This document shows positions 1-9,424 of a DNA stretch of 64,000 bases, in pieces (within the stretch, counting starts at the first letter, position 1; the number at the start of each line of letters is the position of its first letter). Source of the stretch: an uncultured Opitutales bacterium (GTDB lineage: Bacteria; Verrucomicrobiota; Verrucomicrobiia; Opitutales; Intestinicryptomonadaceae); contig URAK01000008.1 of NCBI GenBank assembly GCA_900545705.1, positions 62,001 through 126,000 of the forward strand. Direction: 5' to 3'. The position numbers and the translations under genes are program-made. The notes under the pieces were generated by a model that was given only the letters and a program-made list of their open reading frames with translations, was not told the DNA's origin and searched no databases.

Positions 1-1
1 T

Positions 2-1123
2 GAAAATACCGACGCCGCAAAAATTGCAGGAGAAGAATTTTATAAAAATTTTTACGGTAGAGCAGGAAAATACGTTAAAGATTTTTTCGACACCGCACAA
101 AATGCACAATTTGCAAAACGGGCCGCGCGCGGCGACCCCGTGAGGTGGCTTGGGCTATTCAAGCTTGAAAGCTCAGTTGAAATTTTCGACGAAAACGACA
201 TCTCAGAAATGGAAAATTCATTGAGGCTCGCAAAAATATCAGCGACTGCTTCAGGGAATAAAAAATATATAAAGCGGGTGGAATCTCTTGAGCTCGCATT
301 CAATTTTGGCAAGTTGTGCGATAGAGAATATCGGCTGAAAAAGAAAATTTTTTACCGTCTAAATTCCTGCGCGGCGACACAAGAAATAATGTCTCTAATG
401 GCTGAACTCCGCAACCTGTCCAATAAAAAGCAAGCCGCGCTAAAAGCATATGAAAGCGGAGGAATCTACCCCGCTGCAATGTTTACGGAACTTCTATTTA
501 CAGACAACCTGAATCCTTCTATACAAGCTGCACAATATTTATTGTCGAAGGGCGTAAATAAAAGCGATATTAGCGGTATTTTTACAGAAGAAGAAATACA
601 AATCGCATTGGCCGCAAATAGAAAAGATTGCACTGACGCATTTGGCGGAGATGGCAGTTTTGAAAACATTGCCATAAACGAAGCCAATGAACAAAACTTC
701 TCCAATGGGAAATGGATATTGTTTGAGTGCGATTACGACGGCGCAAAGATGAAAATATCCAAGCGCGCCGCGCGCACGGGAAAATACGGAGCTGAGTTTG
801 TCATGTGCGAAAACTCCGCAATTTCAAAGAGCCTAAAAGCATATTCTGGAGAAATATTTGTTTTTGAGGGGTACTACCGCGGAAGGATAACTCCCGGCAC
901 AGCATGCTACGCTACAATTGTATTTTTCGATAAAGACGGAAAATATTTAGGGCGCAAATCTTCTCTCTTCAATGTCTCGGAGGGCGATAGATTCCTTAAA
1001 TTTATCTGCGCGGCTGTCGCTCCAGAGAACGCCGATTCGGCTATGATCAGCCTATTTGCGAGCCGAATGAAAGACGGAGATTTCCTTTTTGTAGATGACC
1101 TTTCTCTAAAAATCATTCCATAA
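2..1123 (+). CDS. C-terminal part of a DUF4838-like secreted glycan-associated protein (5' truncated)
   Basis: The reading frame is open from base 2 of the window, so the gene starts outside it and the first internal ATG (140) is not its start. The segment just inside the edge, with 'FYKNFYGRAGKYVKDFFD', resembles the end of DUF4838 proteins, a family often found with alpha-glucuronidase-like folds. The last 150 or so residues (from 'NGKWILFECDYDG') look like a beta-sandwich carbohydrate-binding module and end in 'FVDDLSLKIIP', a common closing strand of such modules. The function is probably glycan binding or hydrolysis outside the cytoplasm. The family assignment is by eye and uncertain because the N-terminal two thirds are missing. 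A hairpin follows about 70 bp downstream. Confidence 0.6.
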   Translation, partial: ENTDAAKIAGEEFYKNFYGRAGKYVKDFFDTAQNAQFAKRAARGDPVRWLGLFKLESSVEIFDENDISEMENSLRLAKISATASGNKKYIKRVESLELAFNFGKLCDREYRLKKKIFYRLNSCAATQEIMSLMAELRNLSNKKQAALKAYESGGIYPAAMFTELLFTDNLNPSIQAAQYLLSKGVNKSDISGIFTEEEIQIALAANRKDCTDAFGGDGSFENIAINEANEQNFSNGKWILFECDYDGAKMKISKRAARTGKYGAEFVMCENSAISKSLKAYSGEIFVFEGYYRGRITPGTACYATIVFFDKDGKYLGRKSSLFNVSEGDRFLKFICAAVAPENADSAMISLFASRMKDGDFLFVDDLSLKIIP

Positions 1124-1193
1124 ATTAAAAATTTTCACAAAGAGGCATAATCAAATTTGCGAAACTTTTCATCTCATTATAAATATCTACAAG

Positions 1194-1228
1194 AAAACCC
1201 CCGTCTTTTGATGAAGCGGAGGTTTTTT
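1194..1228. terminator. Bidirectional intrinsic terminator
   Basis: Arms AAAACCCCCG and CGGAGGTTTT (10 bp with one C:A mismatch, which is a G:U pair on the minus-strand RNA) flank a 13-nt loop and run into TTTTTT. It lies between two convergent genes ending at 1123 and 1258, so it can serve both. Confidence 0.65.
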
Positions 1229-1257
1229 ATTATGCCAAACTGCAACTTTTCTCAGTA

Positions 1258-2871
1258 CTATCTGCGCCTTTTAGATTTCATTCCAGCGTAAATAAGCGCG
1301 AGTAGTCCTCCAAGCGCAACCGCCGACGCAGGTTCAGGAACTTGCGCAAACCCAACTTGCAGCGAATAGCCGCTGTCTAGCGATTCCACCCATTTGAACA
1401 CCACAACCCCGTTTTCGATGCCCTCGGCGTAAAAATCGGCGTTCGCGTCGTACGCGCCGTCGCTTAACAGCGTGTCGAGATTGAAGCCCGAAAGCTCGCC
1501 GGCTGTCAGTATTTCCGCCCAATATTCAACTGAATCAGCGCTATCTGCCAATATGAAATTCTCCAAGTTTAGGGCATTACCGCTTGCATCGGAAAAATCT
1601 ACCGATATTTTTCCGCTCCCGGCCGCTTTTGTGAAGGTTTCAGTTATTATTATCTTGTCGCCTACTTCCGTCTCCATTGTGTTATGGTTCGCAAAATTTT
1701 CGTACGCAAATCCGCCGCTCTCAAAATTCGCAGTCTTAAAATATGCAGTCCCGGTATTCGACGACTCGTAGTGCCCGGCTCCAAATTTGCCGCCTTCCAA
1801 CGACAGCGTCGCCAATCTGTAATCCGCCGCTATCCGCGAATTGTCCATAAAAAGCCGGCCGTTTTTCACTGTGTATGTACCGCCCATGCGCCCTTGTATA
1901 TCGGTTTTGGTTTGTACAGCTTGATATATTCTCTGTGTTCCTTCGCCGTCCATTGTCACATTCATTGTTGCCTTTATTGCGGACATATCCGGTCGATTAT
2001 TTCCGTCGTCAACTATCGCGCCAATGTATTGATAGTCTGTGCCAAGCGCATTTTTAAAAACTACTTCCGACGTAAATGATCCGCCTGAGCCGTTTGCTAT
2101 TGTAAAGTCGCCATCTGTATTTTCTGCCACGAGCCCGCCCAATTCGAGCACACCTGCCTTGTTAAACGTCACGTTGGAATACCCCCACCCGTTTCGCTTT
2201 ATATTCATAATCCCCTTCACAGCCATTTTATCAACCGTAAGATTTAGGAGTGCTGCACCATTCGCGCCGGTCACACCGCAACCTCCCAAGTTGACGTCTC
2301 CGATTACGTTGATTAATGAACTTGTTAGCCTCGAATCCCCGTATGAGAAACTCAATGAAGTTGTGCTATATGAATCGTAAGTTTTCCCGCCGTAAACTTG
2401 CGTTCCGATATCGATATTGCCGATTGTTAGCTCAACCGCCGCCGTACCCTCTTTATCGTCAAAAGAAGTTCCAAAACTCATTGTGCCGGCTTCGTCGCAT
2501 ATTTGTACAGACAGTGTATTATATATCTGAAAGTTTATCGGTACTCCCTGGTTTAAGAGCTCATTTCCCAGATTTATTATTCCGTTATTGCCGGAAGATA
2601 TAACATTGCCCACATATGTGTCTACTTGCGTCACCCACGACGTCGGGGCATATGTTGCAGTCCCTTTTGTTTTATAGAAAATTGCAGTATCTTCTTCACC
2701 GATTGGATGGGTAGTCGGTTGCGTTAGTGCTTCGTCCGAATACCATGCCTTGTCGCTTATAAAAGTTGCAGAACTATTCCCAAAATATTTATCTGCCGAG
2801 TAGGCGGAAGATATAAAAGTTAACGCCAATAGATAAAAGGCGGTAGGGCGAAAGAATTGGATTGTTTTCAT
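1258..2871 (-). CDS. PEP-CTERM sorting-domain surface protein
   Basis: Secreted, probably cell-surface or matrix protein of about 537 residues. The chosen start (2871) gives a clean Sec signal peptide (Met-Lys-Thr, hydrophobic core, cleavage after 'SSAYSA'); an upstream ATG at 2922 would add 17 residues. The body is rich in Gly, Ser, Thr and Asn with beta-strand repeats. The C terminus is a typical PEP-CTERM tail: 'VPEPASAVALGG', a hydrophobic helix, then 'KSKRRR'. In known systems this tail is processed by an exosortase; none is encoded in this window. There is no Shine-Dalgarno, but a good promoter places the transcript start next to the ATG (see 2879-2906). Confidence 0.85.
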   Translation of the reverse strand: MKTIQFFRPTAFYLLALTFISSAYSADKYFGNSSATFISDKAWYSDEALTQPTTHPIGEEDTAIFYKTKGTATYAPTSWVTQVDTYVGNVISSGNNGIINLGNELLNQGVPINFQIYNTLSVQICDEAGTMSFGTSFDDKEGTAAVELTIGNIDIGTQVYGGKTYDSYSTTSLSFSYGDSRLTSSLINVIGDVNLGGCGVTGANGAALLNLTVDKMAVKGIMNIKRNGWGYSNVTFNKAGVLELGGLVAENTDGDFTIANGSGGSFTSEVVFKNALGTDYQYIGAIVDDGNNRPDMSAIKATMNVTMDGEGTQRIYQAVQTKTDIQGRMGGTYTVKNGRLFMDNSRIAADYRLATLSLEGGKFGAGHYESSNTGTAYFKTANFESGGFAYENFANHNTMETEVGDKIIITETFTKAAGSGKISVDFSDASGNALNLENFILADSADSVEYWAEILTAGELSGFNLDTLLSDGAYDANADFYAEGIENGVVVFKWVESLDSGYSLQVGFAQVPEPASAVALGGLLALIYAGMKSKRRR

Positions 2872-2878
2872 GAAAATG

Positions 2879-2906
2879 CTTATAGCATATTTTCTTATAA
2901 AGTCAA
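2879..2906 (-). promoter_or_regulatory. Sigma-70-like promoter of the PEP-CTERM gene, apparently leaderless
   Basis: On the minus strand TTGACT (2906-2901), a 16-bp spacer and TATAAG (2884-2879) are followed after 7 nt by the ATG at 2871. A transcript start 6-8 nt below the -10 box would fall on or next to the start codon, which explains the absence of a ribosome binding site. Confidence 0.6.
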
Positions 2907-3176
2907 GGTTTGCAATTACCACTATTTACAAGCACCTGCCTTTACTTATCACCATATAGCCCACATTTATATTTATAAATTTTCAAATTATAATCTACAA
3001 GCAATATAATGAATTTTATTATTATAAAATTAGAAATTTTTCATAAAAAAATCTATACAACTCGCGCACTCTAAATGCTAAACACAATATGCAAAGAACC
3101 AAGCAGCGGCCTCAATGAATTTACATAAATTTCACGCGATATTGTCCGGCAAATCATTTCCCATACCTTCCAAAAA

Positions 3177-4388
3177 TTAAAAATTTTCGTCGGCGTGCCT
3201 TTTGGGAAAACATATTCGCTCTACAGCCGACTCAAAGTCGTCGCAGCCGTCGAGAATTTCTATTTCGAGTTTTGTGTAGTAGAACGGTATTTCTGCCGCA
3301 TAGTTCGAGCGTATCCTGACGGCGTCCTTCTCGGTAGTCACAGCGAGTTTCGCGCCGGCCTCAGCCGATTTCCTGAAAAACTCGTCAAGTTCCGAATCTT
3401 CAAATCTATGGTGGTCGAGAAACCGCTTTTTATAAACTATATCCGCCCCAAGGTCAGAAAGAAATTTCTCAAAACTTTCGGGAGCCGCTATCGCCGAAAA
3501 ACACGATATCTTTACGCCGTCCAATATGGACAGCGATTCCGGAACTCCGCTCGCAAAATCCACAAGCCTCTCCGGGACATGCGCGCACTCAATTATTTCC
3601 ACTGTCGGGTTGTATTTGCGTATCAAATGCTCCAACTCCGGATCTTTGCGCCCGTCGGACTTTGTTATGAAAATGTATGACGCGCGTTTTAGGTGTGAAA
3701 TAGGCTCGCGCAATATGCCGCGCGGCAGCATAGAACAATTCCCGAACGGATTAGTCTTGTCCACCAACAAAAGCTGTATTTGTCCCCTCAAAGGCAAGTA
3801 TTGGAAACCGTCGTCGAGAATTAGCGTGTCCGCGCCAAAATGCGAAACGGCGTAATGCCCCGCCTTAACCCTGTTTTTATCCACTATCACAACAACTCCC
3901 GGCAAATTGCGCGCCAACATATACGGCTCGTCGCCGGCATGCTCAGAGTCGAGCAAAACTTTATGCCCGTCTGAGACAACTTTGGGCGGCGGAGGCTCCC
4001 CGTGCGTAATCCATCTTGCAAACCTCGTAAATACGCTTTCCGACTTGCTCTTGTATCCGCGGCTCAATATCGCGACCTTCCTTCCGCGCTCCGAAAGCGA
4101 CCGCGCAAATTTTTCAACTATCGGGGTTTTCCCAGTGCCGCCAACTGTGAGATTCCCAACGACTACCACCGTGCATCCAAGCGGGAAATCGCGCAATATC
4201 CGAGAGTCGTACATCTTATGCCTCAGCCTTACAATCCCGGAAAAAATGAATGACAACCCTTTCAAAAAGGCTGCATAAATCCCGACCCAAAAACCGTCGC
4301 GGCGGTCGTATATGACATCGGCTGTCATATGCACAAAATCTTCGGCGTCGCGTTTTAGGCGCCGTTTAAGTCTGTCTATAAAATTCAC
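3177..4388 (-). CDS. lpxK: Tetraacyldisaccharide 4'-kinase LpxK
   Basis: Phosphorylates the 4' position of the lipid A disaccharide at the inner face of the cytoplasmic membrane, the step that makes lipid IVA. At 403 residues it is longer than most family members (about 320-350), mainly through an N-terminal extension of about 35 residues. The P-loop '[12 protein letters not shown]' lies near residue 80, followed by the family motifs '[10 protein letters not shown]', '[10 protein letters not shown]' and '[12 protein letters not shown]'. It starts 33 bp after the gene ending at 4422 and shares its strand, so the two are probably co-transcribed. It supports a lipid A-bearing outer membrane. Confidence 0.95.
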   Translation of the reverse strand: MNFIDRLKRRLKRDAEDFVHMTADVIYDRRDGFWVGIYAAFLKGLSFIFSGIVRLRHKMYDSRILRDFPLGCTVVVVGNLTVGGTGKTPIVEKFARSLSERGRKVAILSRGYKSKSESVFTRFARWITHGEPPPPKVVSDGHKVLLDSEHAGDEPYMLARNLPGVVVIVDKNRVKAGHYAVSHFGADTLILDDGFQYLPLRGQIQLLLVDKTNPFGNCSMLPRGILREPISHLKRASYIFITKSDGRKDPELEHLIRKYNPTVEIIECAHVPERLVDFASGVPESLSILDGVKISCFSAIAAPESFEKFLSDLGADIVYKKRFLDHHRFEDSELDEFFRKSAEAGAKLAVTTEKDAVRIRSNYAAEIPFYYTKLEIEILDGCDDFESAVERICFPKRHADENF

Positions 4389-4421
4389 TTATCTATAAAT
4401 CCCTAACGTTTGGCCGGAATA

Positions 4422-6194
4422 CTACCCGTCGTTTTCCTTGTCGAGCTCGGCCCATGCGGCCTCTTCAGCCCGCTGTTTTCTTATATCCGCGCACTTTTGA
4501 AGCAAGGCTGATTTCTCCGATTCAAGCTTCTGCTCAGATATCGGATTCGACCTTGTTGACGACTCGAATATCGCAAATGCTTTTTTTGCACCTTCGTCGT
4601 CCAGCTCCTCTACAAACATCTCTATGAGCGGCTCGGCTATCTTGTCATACGCCAAATCAGCCGATCCGGACGAAGCGCGCATTATTTCGGAATACAACGG
4701 GAAAATATCCGACTTCTTCTTTAAACCCTTAAAATAGCTTTTTATCTCGTCGCCGAACAGATGCAGCGCAAGCACCGGATCCGATTTTACTATATTCCGC
4801 ATTTCCGCTATTAAAATTCTTGAAGCCTCCTTCGGATTCCTGCGCGACAAATTCGCCCTGAACATTCCCATTATCTCTATGCACTTTTCGGGATACCTTC
4901 TGAACGCCTCATACGCCTTTCTCCAATGGGAGTCGAGCTCCGTCGTGCTCGCACCAAAGCGCGCGCGCGCCATTATATATTGAACATATGCCTTCCAGTT
5001 TTCGACATTCGCCTTCTTGGATTTGTCGGCAAAATACGCGCTTTCATTGTATTTGCCGTCCTCGTACAGCATCTCGGAAATCCTCAAATACACCAAGGAA
5101 TATATGCTGTTCATGTTGGCGGCATGCCTTCGCTCCAACATATTCAGGTCGTACATTTGTATTGGCTTCCATGTCTGCGGGCTTATTGGACGGTCAAACG
5201 CGGCTGTTGCCGCTCTGGGATCCTTGCCAACGTCGTACTTCCACACTCCCGCTCTCGCCATGTACGCTAGCCACGCAGTCCCCACGTCCTTTTCGTTAGT
5301 CGGGCTGCGATATGAAAAATATACGCACGGTATGCCGTTTGCGTTCGCAGTGCGCCACGCGCAATAAACCTTGTCTATCGGCAGCCCACCGCGCTTTTTG
5401 ATATTTTCAGGCGTATAGGGAATATCTTCTGGCCATGGCTGGTATACACCGAGCAAAACTCTTGACGTATCCGTTTTTATTGAAGTCGCAAGCTTCTCGA
5501 TCGAGTATGGCGCAACATTCGGATTCCTAAGCCCTTTGAGCTCGTCCATCGGCCCGCCAACGCCCATAACCCATATCAACTCACCGACAGTCAGTTTTTC
5601 AAGCGGGAAATTGAGCTTGTCGGCATTTTCGGAAAAGTAAAAAAATATCTCGGTCGGGACCTTCATTTGCGTCGGATTCGACGGTACATTGCACTCCGGC
5701 CAATCGATCGGCGGAGGGGTATCGTATATCAGAGCGAGCGCATACGCCGCCCTTCTGAATTTCTTAAACTGGGTCGGATACAGCGAATAAACGGAAGCTA
5801 AAATCTCGCACGCGCCGCCAAACTTGTCGGAAGGAGTCGAGGTCTCGTAGAAATCGAAAAACGACGGCAAATCTTCGAGTATCGCCTTTTTAAGCTCAAA
5901 AGGCATTCCCTCGCCATGCTCTGCGAACATTTCCGCCGCATAACCAGTATATATCCACGACGCGGATTCGTCATACAACTGCTTTTTAAAATACTCAGTA
6001 GCAGTTTTCCTTGAACGCTCTGCAAGCGCCTTCCACCCCTCCTGGTTGTCCGACTTCGCAAGTCCATCGTAGTCCGCCTTTGACAGCGGACTAATCGGAA
6101 ATTTTGGGAGATCGGGCAAGGACTGGGCGCGGGCGCTTATCGTTAAGACAATCGCGGCAAAGATTATGGGTATTATTTTCCAAACGTTCGTCAT
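4422..6194 (-). CDS. Secreted protein of unknown function with a transglutaminase-like patch and helical repeats
   Basis: 590 residues. A Sec signal peptide (residues 1-23, ending 'TISARA') precedes an alpha-helical body. Around residue 285, 'DKVYCAWRTANANGIPCVYFSYR' resembles the Cys helix and following strand of transglutaminase-like domains, though I cannot identify the His and Asp of a full catalytic triad. The second half (about 360-580) has amphipathic helices spaced like TPR repeats. It lies directly upstream of lpxK on the same strand. A role at the envelope is an inference from location and signal peptide only; no specific function is assigned. Confidence 0.75.
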   Translation of the reverse strand: MTNVWKIIPIIFAAIVLTISARAQSLPDLPKFPISPLSKADYDGLAKSDNQEGWKALAERSRKTATEYFKKQLYDESASWIYTGYAAEMFAEHGEGMPFELKKAILEDLPSFFDFYETSTPSDKFGGACEILASVYSLYPTQFKKFRRAAYALALIYDTPPPIDWPECNVPSNPTQMKVPTEIFFYFSENADKLNFPLEKLTVGELIWVMGVGGPMDELKGLRNPNVAPYSIEKLATSIKTDTSRVLLGVYQPWPEDIPYTPENIKKRGGLPIDKVYCAWRTANANGIPCVYFSYRSPTNEKDVGTAWLAYMARAGVWKYDVGKDPRAATAAFDRPISPQTWKPIQMYDLNMLERRHAANMNSIYSLVYLRISEMLYEDGKYNESAYFADKSKKANVENWKAYVQYIMARARFGASTTELDSHWRKAYEAFRRYPEKCIEIMGMFRANLSRRNPKEASRILIAEMRNIVKSDPVLALHLFGDEIKSYFKGLKKKSDIFPLYSEIMRASSGSADLAYDKIAEPLIEMFVEELDDEGAKKAFAIFESSTRSNPISEQKLESEKSALLQKCADIRKQRAEEAAWAELDKENDG

Positions 6195-6375
6195 TGTGCT
6201 AAAAAGTTTCCAATTTGTATAGATGCGTCCACCCCATTACAAGTTTTTTTCTAATACGGAAGCTGAACAAACGGCAGATTCCCCGACACATCAGAAACCG
6301 CGCCAAGCTCAAGCCAAGTCTGCCGCATTATACAAGCTTAAATCAATGAGCTTGCCTCGACAGCAAATAAAAAGC

Positions 6376-6415
6376 CTCTTGTACAAACGAAAAAACTCCC
6401 GCAGTTTTGCAAGAG
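6376..6415 (-). terminator. Possible terminator of the DUF4032-like gene
   Basis: On the minus strand AAAACT-GCGGG-AGTTTTTT forms a short hairpin with a T-run, enclosed by outer arms CTCTTG and CAAGAG. It sits just after the gene that ends at 6432. Confidence 0.45.
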
Positions 6416-6431
6416 TCATTCTTCATAAAAA

Positions 6432-6677
6432 TCAATGTGAAGCATGCCGGTTCGACGAAGACAATCTCCGGCGGTAGGAAGTCCGCCATTTTTCGCGATG
6501 GTTCATAATCCAGTCGAGGAGAGCTTTGTCGTACCCTATGTCGTGCCCGGCCTTTTCGGATTCGAGCCACTTGTGCTTCATTATCTCCTCTCGCTCGGCA
6601 AGAAATTCCTTGTATACATCGGATCTTTTGAGCGCGATGTCGCTTATGGAATCTGTTTTTGCCTTTGTGCGTCTCAT
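6432..6677 (-). CDS. Small conserved protein with a DUF4032-like motif
   Basis: About 81 residues from the ATG at 6677 (methionine of 'MRRTKAKTD'). The core 'IMKHKWLESEKAGHDIGYDKALLDWIMNHREKWR' resembles the conserved 'HKW-SE-AG-D-G' segment found at the end of DUF4032 proteins and in small stand-alone bacterial proteins; its function is unknown. The frame stays open to an ATG at 6782, but that start would sit 6 bp from the divergent gene at 6789 and leave no room for promoters. I therefore prefer 6677, although no Shine-Dalgarno is obvious at either position. Likely cytoplasmic and basic. Confidence 0.6.
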   Translation of the reverse strand: MRRTKAKTDSISDIALKRSDVYKEFLAEREEIMKHKWLESEKAGHDIGYDKALLDWIMNHREKWRTSYRRRLSSSNRHASH

Positions 6678-6788
6678 AAAAAAATGTGAAGAAATTGCCT
6701 TTCTTTTTGAAAGAGATTGCCCCGCATTCTCCGTTTTTTCAACTAAAATTTTCTTGAAAAAACGCATTCGCAAAAACAGCATAAAATT

Positions 6789-7208
6789 ATGATGGATTCC
6801 TTTGAAACGCCAATGGTTTTGTCGCTTCTGGTATGCGACACCGTAATTACTGACGCTCAGAGCGGAAAGAAAACGCTCGTAGGATTATTCAACTCGGTCG
6901 GGGCAGTCCGCTATCCGCATCTTATGCCGCGATTTTTTATTTTCGCATCGGTTACGAACGGCAACGGGGTCTTGAATTTTAGCGTGCGCCTCAAAGCCGG
7001 AAACGGCGACACCGTATTCGACCTCCCCGGGAAAATACCTTTCAACACGCCTCTCGACACTCCAGAGATGGTTTTCGACATACAAAATCTCGTCATAAAA
7101 ACCCCCGGAACATACGAGCTTGAATTAGCATACAACGACATACCGTTAGCATCGCGTATTCTGACTTTCAGGCAGATACAGCCTAAAAAAAATCCTTCGC
7201 AAGAATAA
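6789..7208 (+). CDS. DUF6941 family protein
   Basis: 139 residues, all-beta. The opening 'VLSLLVCDTVITDAQSGKKTLVGLFNSVGA', then a Pro/His turn and a beta-rich end, matches the DUF6941 pattern ('CD---D-GK--L-G-F'), a widespread small family of unknown role. A second ATG lies at 6792. There is no signal peptide, so it is probably cytoplasmic. The esterase gene begins 3 bp after its stop and is probably translated from the same message. The resemblance is by eye; nothing in the neighbours fixes the function. Confidence 0.75.
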   Translation: MMDSFETPMVLSLLVCDTVITDAQSGKKTLVGLFNSVGAVRYPHLMPRFFIFASVTNGNGVLNFSVRLKAGNGDTVFDLPGKIPFNTPLDTPEMVFDIQNLVIKTPGTYELELAYNDIPLASRILTFRQIQPKKNPSQE

Positions 7209-7211
7209 ACA

Positions 7212-8027
7212 ATGCTTATGAGAACTATAAAAATTTTGGCGGCAGTAGCGCTTTTTTCGGCGCATTGCTACGCCGCCGAGTCAATCGAAAGAGACATTCC
7301 CTACACGCAGTCTTCCGATGAATACGCCGCCCAAAGGTGCAAGCTCGACGTCAAATACAAAAAGGGCCAGACTGGAAAGCGGGTGCTCGTATGGTTTCAC
7401 GGTGGCGGCATTACATCGGGCAACAAGCACTTTCCGCAAAACATCTCAAAAGACTTTGTAATAGTTGCGGCAAATTACAGGCTCTCACCAAAAGCCAACG
7501 CGAAAAATGCGATTGAGGACGCCGCGGACGCCGTAGCGTGGACTTTCAAAAATATTGAAAAATTTGGAGGCGACCCCAAAAAAATCTTTATTAGCGGACA
7601 CTCCGCCGGCGCCTATTTGTGCGGCATGGTTGCCTTCAACCCGCGATACCTAAAAGAACGCGGCATAAAAAATACCGACATAGCCGGCATAATACTCGTA
7701 AGCGGCCAAGCCACAACGCACTTTCGTGTCCGCGCCGACTCCGGCGACAAAACAAGCAGCCTAAAACCAAAAATAGACGAATTCGCAATTCTCGGCAACC
7801 TCGACAATCCAATCCCCCCTCTCTGCATAATTTTAGGAGACCGCAGAATAGAGTTTCCGGAAAGAGTGGAAGAAAATCTTCTGCTCGCCGCAGCTGTAAA
7901 AAAATTGAAGCTCACTGGCACAGTTGAGTTATACGAGTTGCAAGGGCTCGACCACGGCCAGGTTGGGAACCCCGCCGGATTTATAATTGATAGATTTTCC
8001 AAAAAAATTTCCGAAAACTCCAAATAG
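7212..8027 (+). CDS. Secreted alpha/beta-hydrolase (HSL/carboxylesterase type)
   Basis: 271 residues with a signal peptide (cleavage near 'HCYAA'). The oxyanion motif 'HGGG' (about residue 65) and the nucleophile elbow 'GHSAGA' (about residue 132) place it in the hormone-sensitive lipase/esterase group; 'LDHGQV' near the C terminus supplies the likely catalytic His. Such enzymes hydrolyse ester bonds and in polysaccharide degraders often remove acetyl or feruloyl groups; the substrate here is not determined. The start may be 7212 or the ATG at 7218. It follows the DUF6941 gene by 3 bp. Confidence 0.85.
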   Translation: MLMRTIKILAAVALFSAHCYAAESIERDIPYTQSSDEYAAQRCKLDVKYKKGQTGKRVLVWFHGGGITSGNKHFPQNISKDFVIVAANYRLSPKANAKNAIEDAADAVAWTFKNIEKFGGDPKKIFISGHSAGAYLCGMVAFNPRYLKERGIKNTDIAGIILVSGQATTHFRVRADSGDKTSSLKPKIDEFAILGNLDNPIPPLCIILGDRRIEFPERVEENLLLAAAVKKLKLTGTVELYELQGLDHGQVGNPAGFIIDRFSKKISENSK

Positions 8028-8728
8028 TTTTTTAGTTTACGGAACTTAAAAACACCTTTGCCCTTTGCTCTTTCGCAATTTGCGCGGGCTTGTTTGTTGC
8101 ATATGAAATCAATCCAAACGGCATTGCGGCATTCCTTATTACGGATTGCATACTTCACTATATCCCACAAAAAAGTGCAGAGAGTATTTTTTGAAAATCG
8201 TAAAAAAATCCCCAGCCCCGACTGCCCTTAAAACTCCAATGCGCTAGAAGTAATAAGCCGCCTGTGCTTGTAAATTAAAAACGCTTTTGGGCAATAGCCA
8301 ACATTGGCGAAGCGTATTTTTTTATTTCGGCCATTTTTAGCAATCGCGCATTTTTTATAGATATTTGCGGCGATTTGGGTCGCCCCTCCCCGCCTGTTTT
8401 ATTTGCGCGGCAAAATAATATTCCACATTTTTATTTCCGCACAGCCTTTGCCTTGTATAGAGCAAAAAGTTCTCGGCTTATCCCCACCGGCAGAATTATT
8501 GCTTTATTTAATGCAATATCTTCAAGACACAAATGGTATGCTTAGGATTTGTGTTAAAATTATTGAATAAACTAGCGCTGCATGTGCCGCATGCCTGCTG
8601 CGATTCCACCCATTTGTGCACCGACGAACGATATACAGAATATTTTAGCGCGCTAAACCCGCATTAAAAAAATCGCGGACAAAACTTGCGCCACAAATCC
8701 CCGCAAAAATGCGGCTAAATAATAAAAG
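8028..8728. other. Gene-free stretch with one terminator-like hairpin and one palindrome
   Basis: No convincing coding frame. It contains the hairpin listed at 8281-8323 and a perfect 14-bp palindrome TTTAGCGCGCTAAA at 8644-8657 below the end of lolD. No tRNA or other RNA gene was recognised. Confidence 0.5.
8281..8323 (+). terminator. Possible intrinsic terminator
   Basis: Outer arms ACGCTT and AAGCGT enclose an inner CCAA-CA-TTGG hairpin and are followed by ATTTTTTT. It lies about 250 nt below the esterase stop and could end that transcript. Confidence 0.4.
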
Positions 8729-9424
8729 CTACACAGACTGCGCAACGCCGCCGCTTATGCGCACGCACTTTGATGTCCTGCGGGCAAAATCGGGATTGTG
8801 CGTTATCAATATAAGCGACGCCCTTCCACTGCCGCAAAGCGACAACAGCATCTCCATCACAGATTCTCCCGTCTTTTCGTCAAGATTGCCCGTCGGCTCG
8901 TCGGCGAGTATTACCGACGGATTATTCATCAAAGCCCGCGCGACTGCAACCCTCTGTTTCTCTCCTCCCGACAGCTGCGACGGCAGATGTTTCATTCGCC
9001 CTCCAAGCCCGGTAAATTCAAGCAGCTCCTCAGCCCTCGCCCTCGACTTGCGCCTCTCGTAAACGCCAGCTATTCTCGCCGCAAATTCGACGTTTTCCCT
9101 TGCATTCAGCTCAGGAATCAAACAGCAGTTTTGGAATACGAATCCCATAAATCTGGCGCGCAACGCCGCCTGCTTTGAATTTGACAGCAAATCTATCCTG
9201 CGCCCGTCCCACAGCACTTCTCCGCTGTCGGGAGATTCAAGCCCGGCTATTATGTTTAGGAAAGTCGTCTTCCCCGCACCGCTCTCTCCGCATATGCTGA
9301 CGCTCTCGCTCTCGCAAACGTCGAGCGACGCCCCTTTCAACACCTCCGTAAGCCCGCCGTCGGGAGACTTGAACGCCTTGCGTATTTCCACCGCGGAAAG
9401 TATTTTGCCGTTTGCGCTATTCAT
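8729..9424 (-). CDS. lolD: LolD-type ABC transporter ATP-binding protein
   Basis: 231 residues with all ABC motifs: Walker A 'GESGAGKTT' (about 46), signature 'LSGGEKQRVAVARAL' (about 146), Walker B 'VILADEPTGNLD' (about 166) and the H-loop 'ITHN'. It energises release of outer-membrane lipoproteins from the inner membrane to LolA. Its start overlaps the end of the permease gene by 8 bp, showing translational coupling. Sequence alone does not separate LolD from MacB-type ATPases, but pairing with a LolC/E-like permease favours LolD. Confidence 0.88.
   Translation of the reverse strand: MNSANGKILSAVEIRKAFKSPDGGLTEVLKGASLDVCESESVSICGESGAGKTTFLNIIAGLESPDSGEVLWDGRRIDLLSNSKQAALRARFMGFVFQNCCLIPELNARENVEFAARIAGVYERRKSRARAEELLEFTGLGGRMKHLPSQLSGGEKQRVAVARALMNNPSVILADEPTGNLDEKTGESVMEMLLSLCGSGRASLILITHNPDFARRTSKCVRISGGVAQSV

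Noticed and set aside
7613..8170. A 185-codon minus-strand frame overlapping the esterase and the gap after it.
   Set aside because: Most of it is opposite conserved esterase codons; the part in the gap has no recognisable protein character or ribosome binding site.
8644..8657. The palindrome TTTAGCGCGCTAAA as the lolD terminator.
   Set aside because: No T-run follows on the minus strand and there is no loop, so it is not a normal intrinsic terminator.
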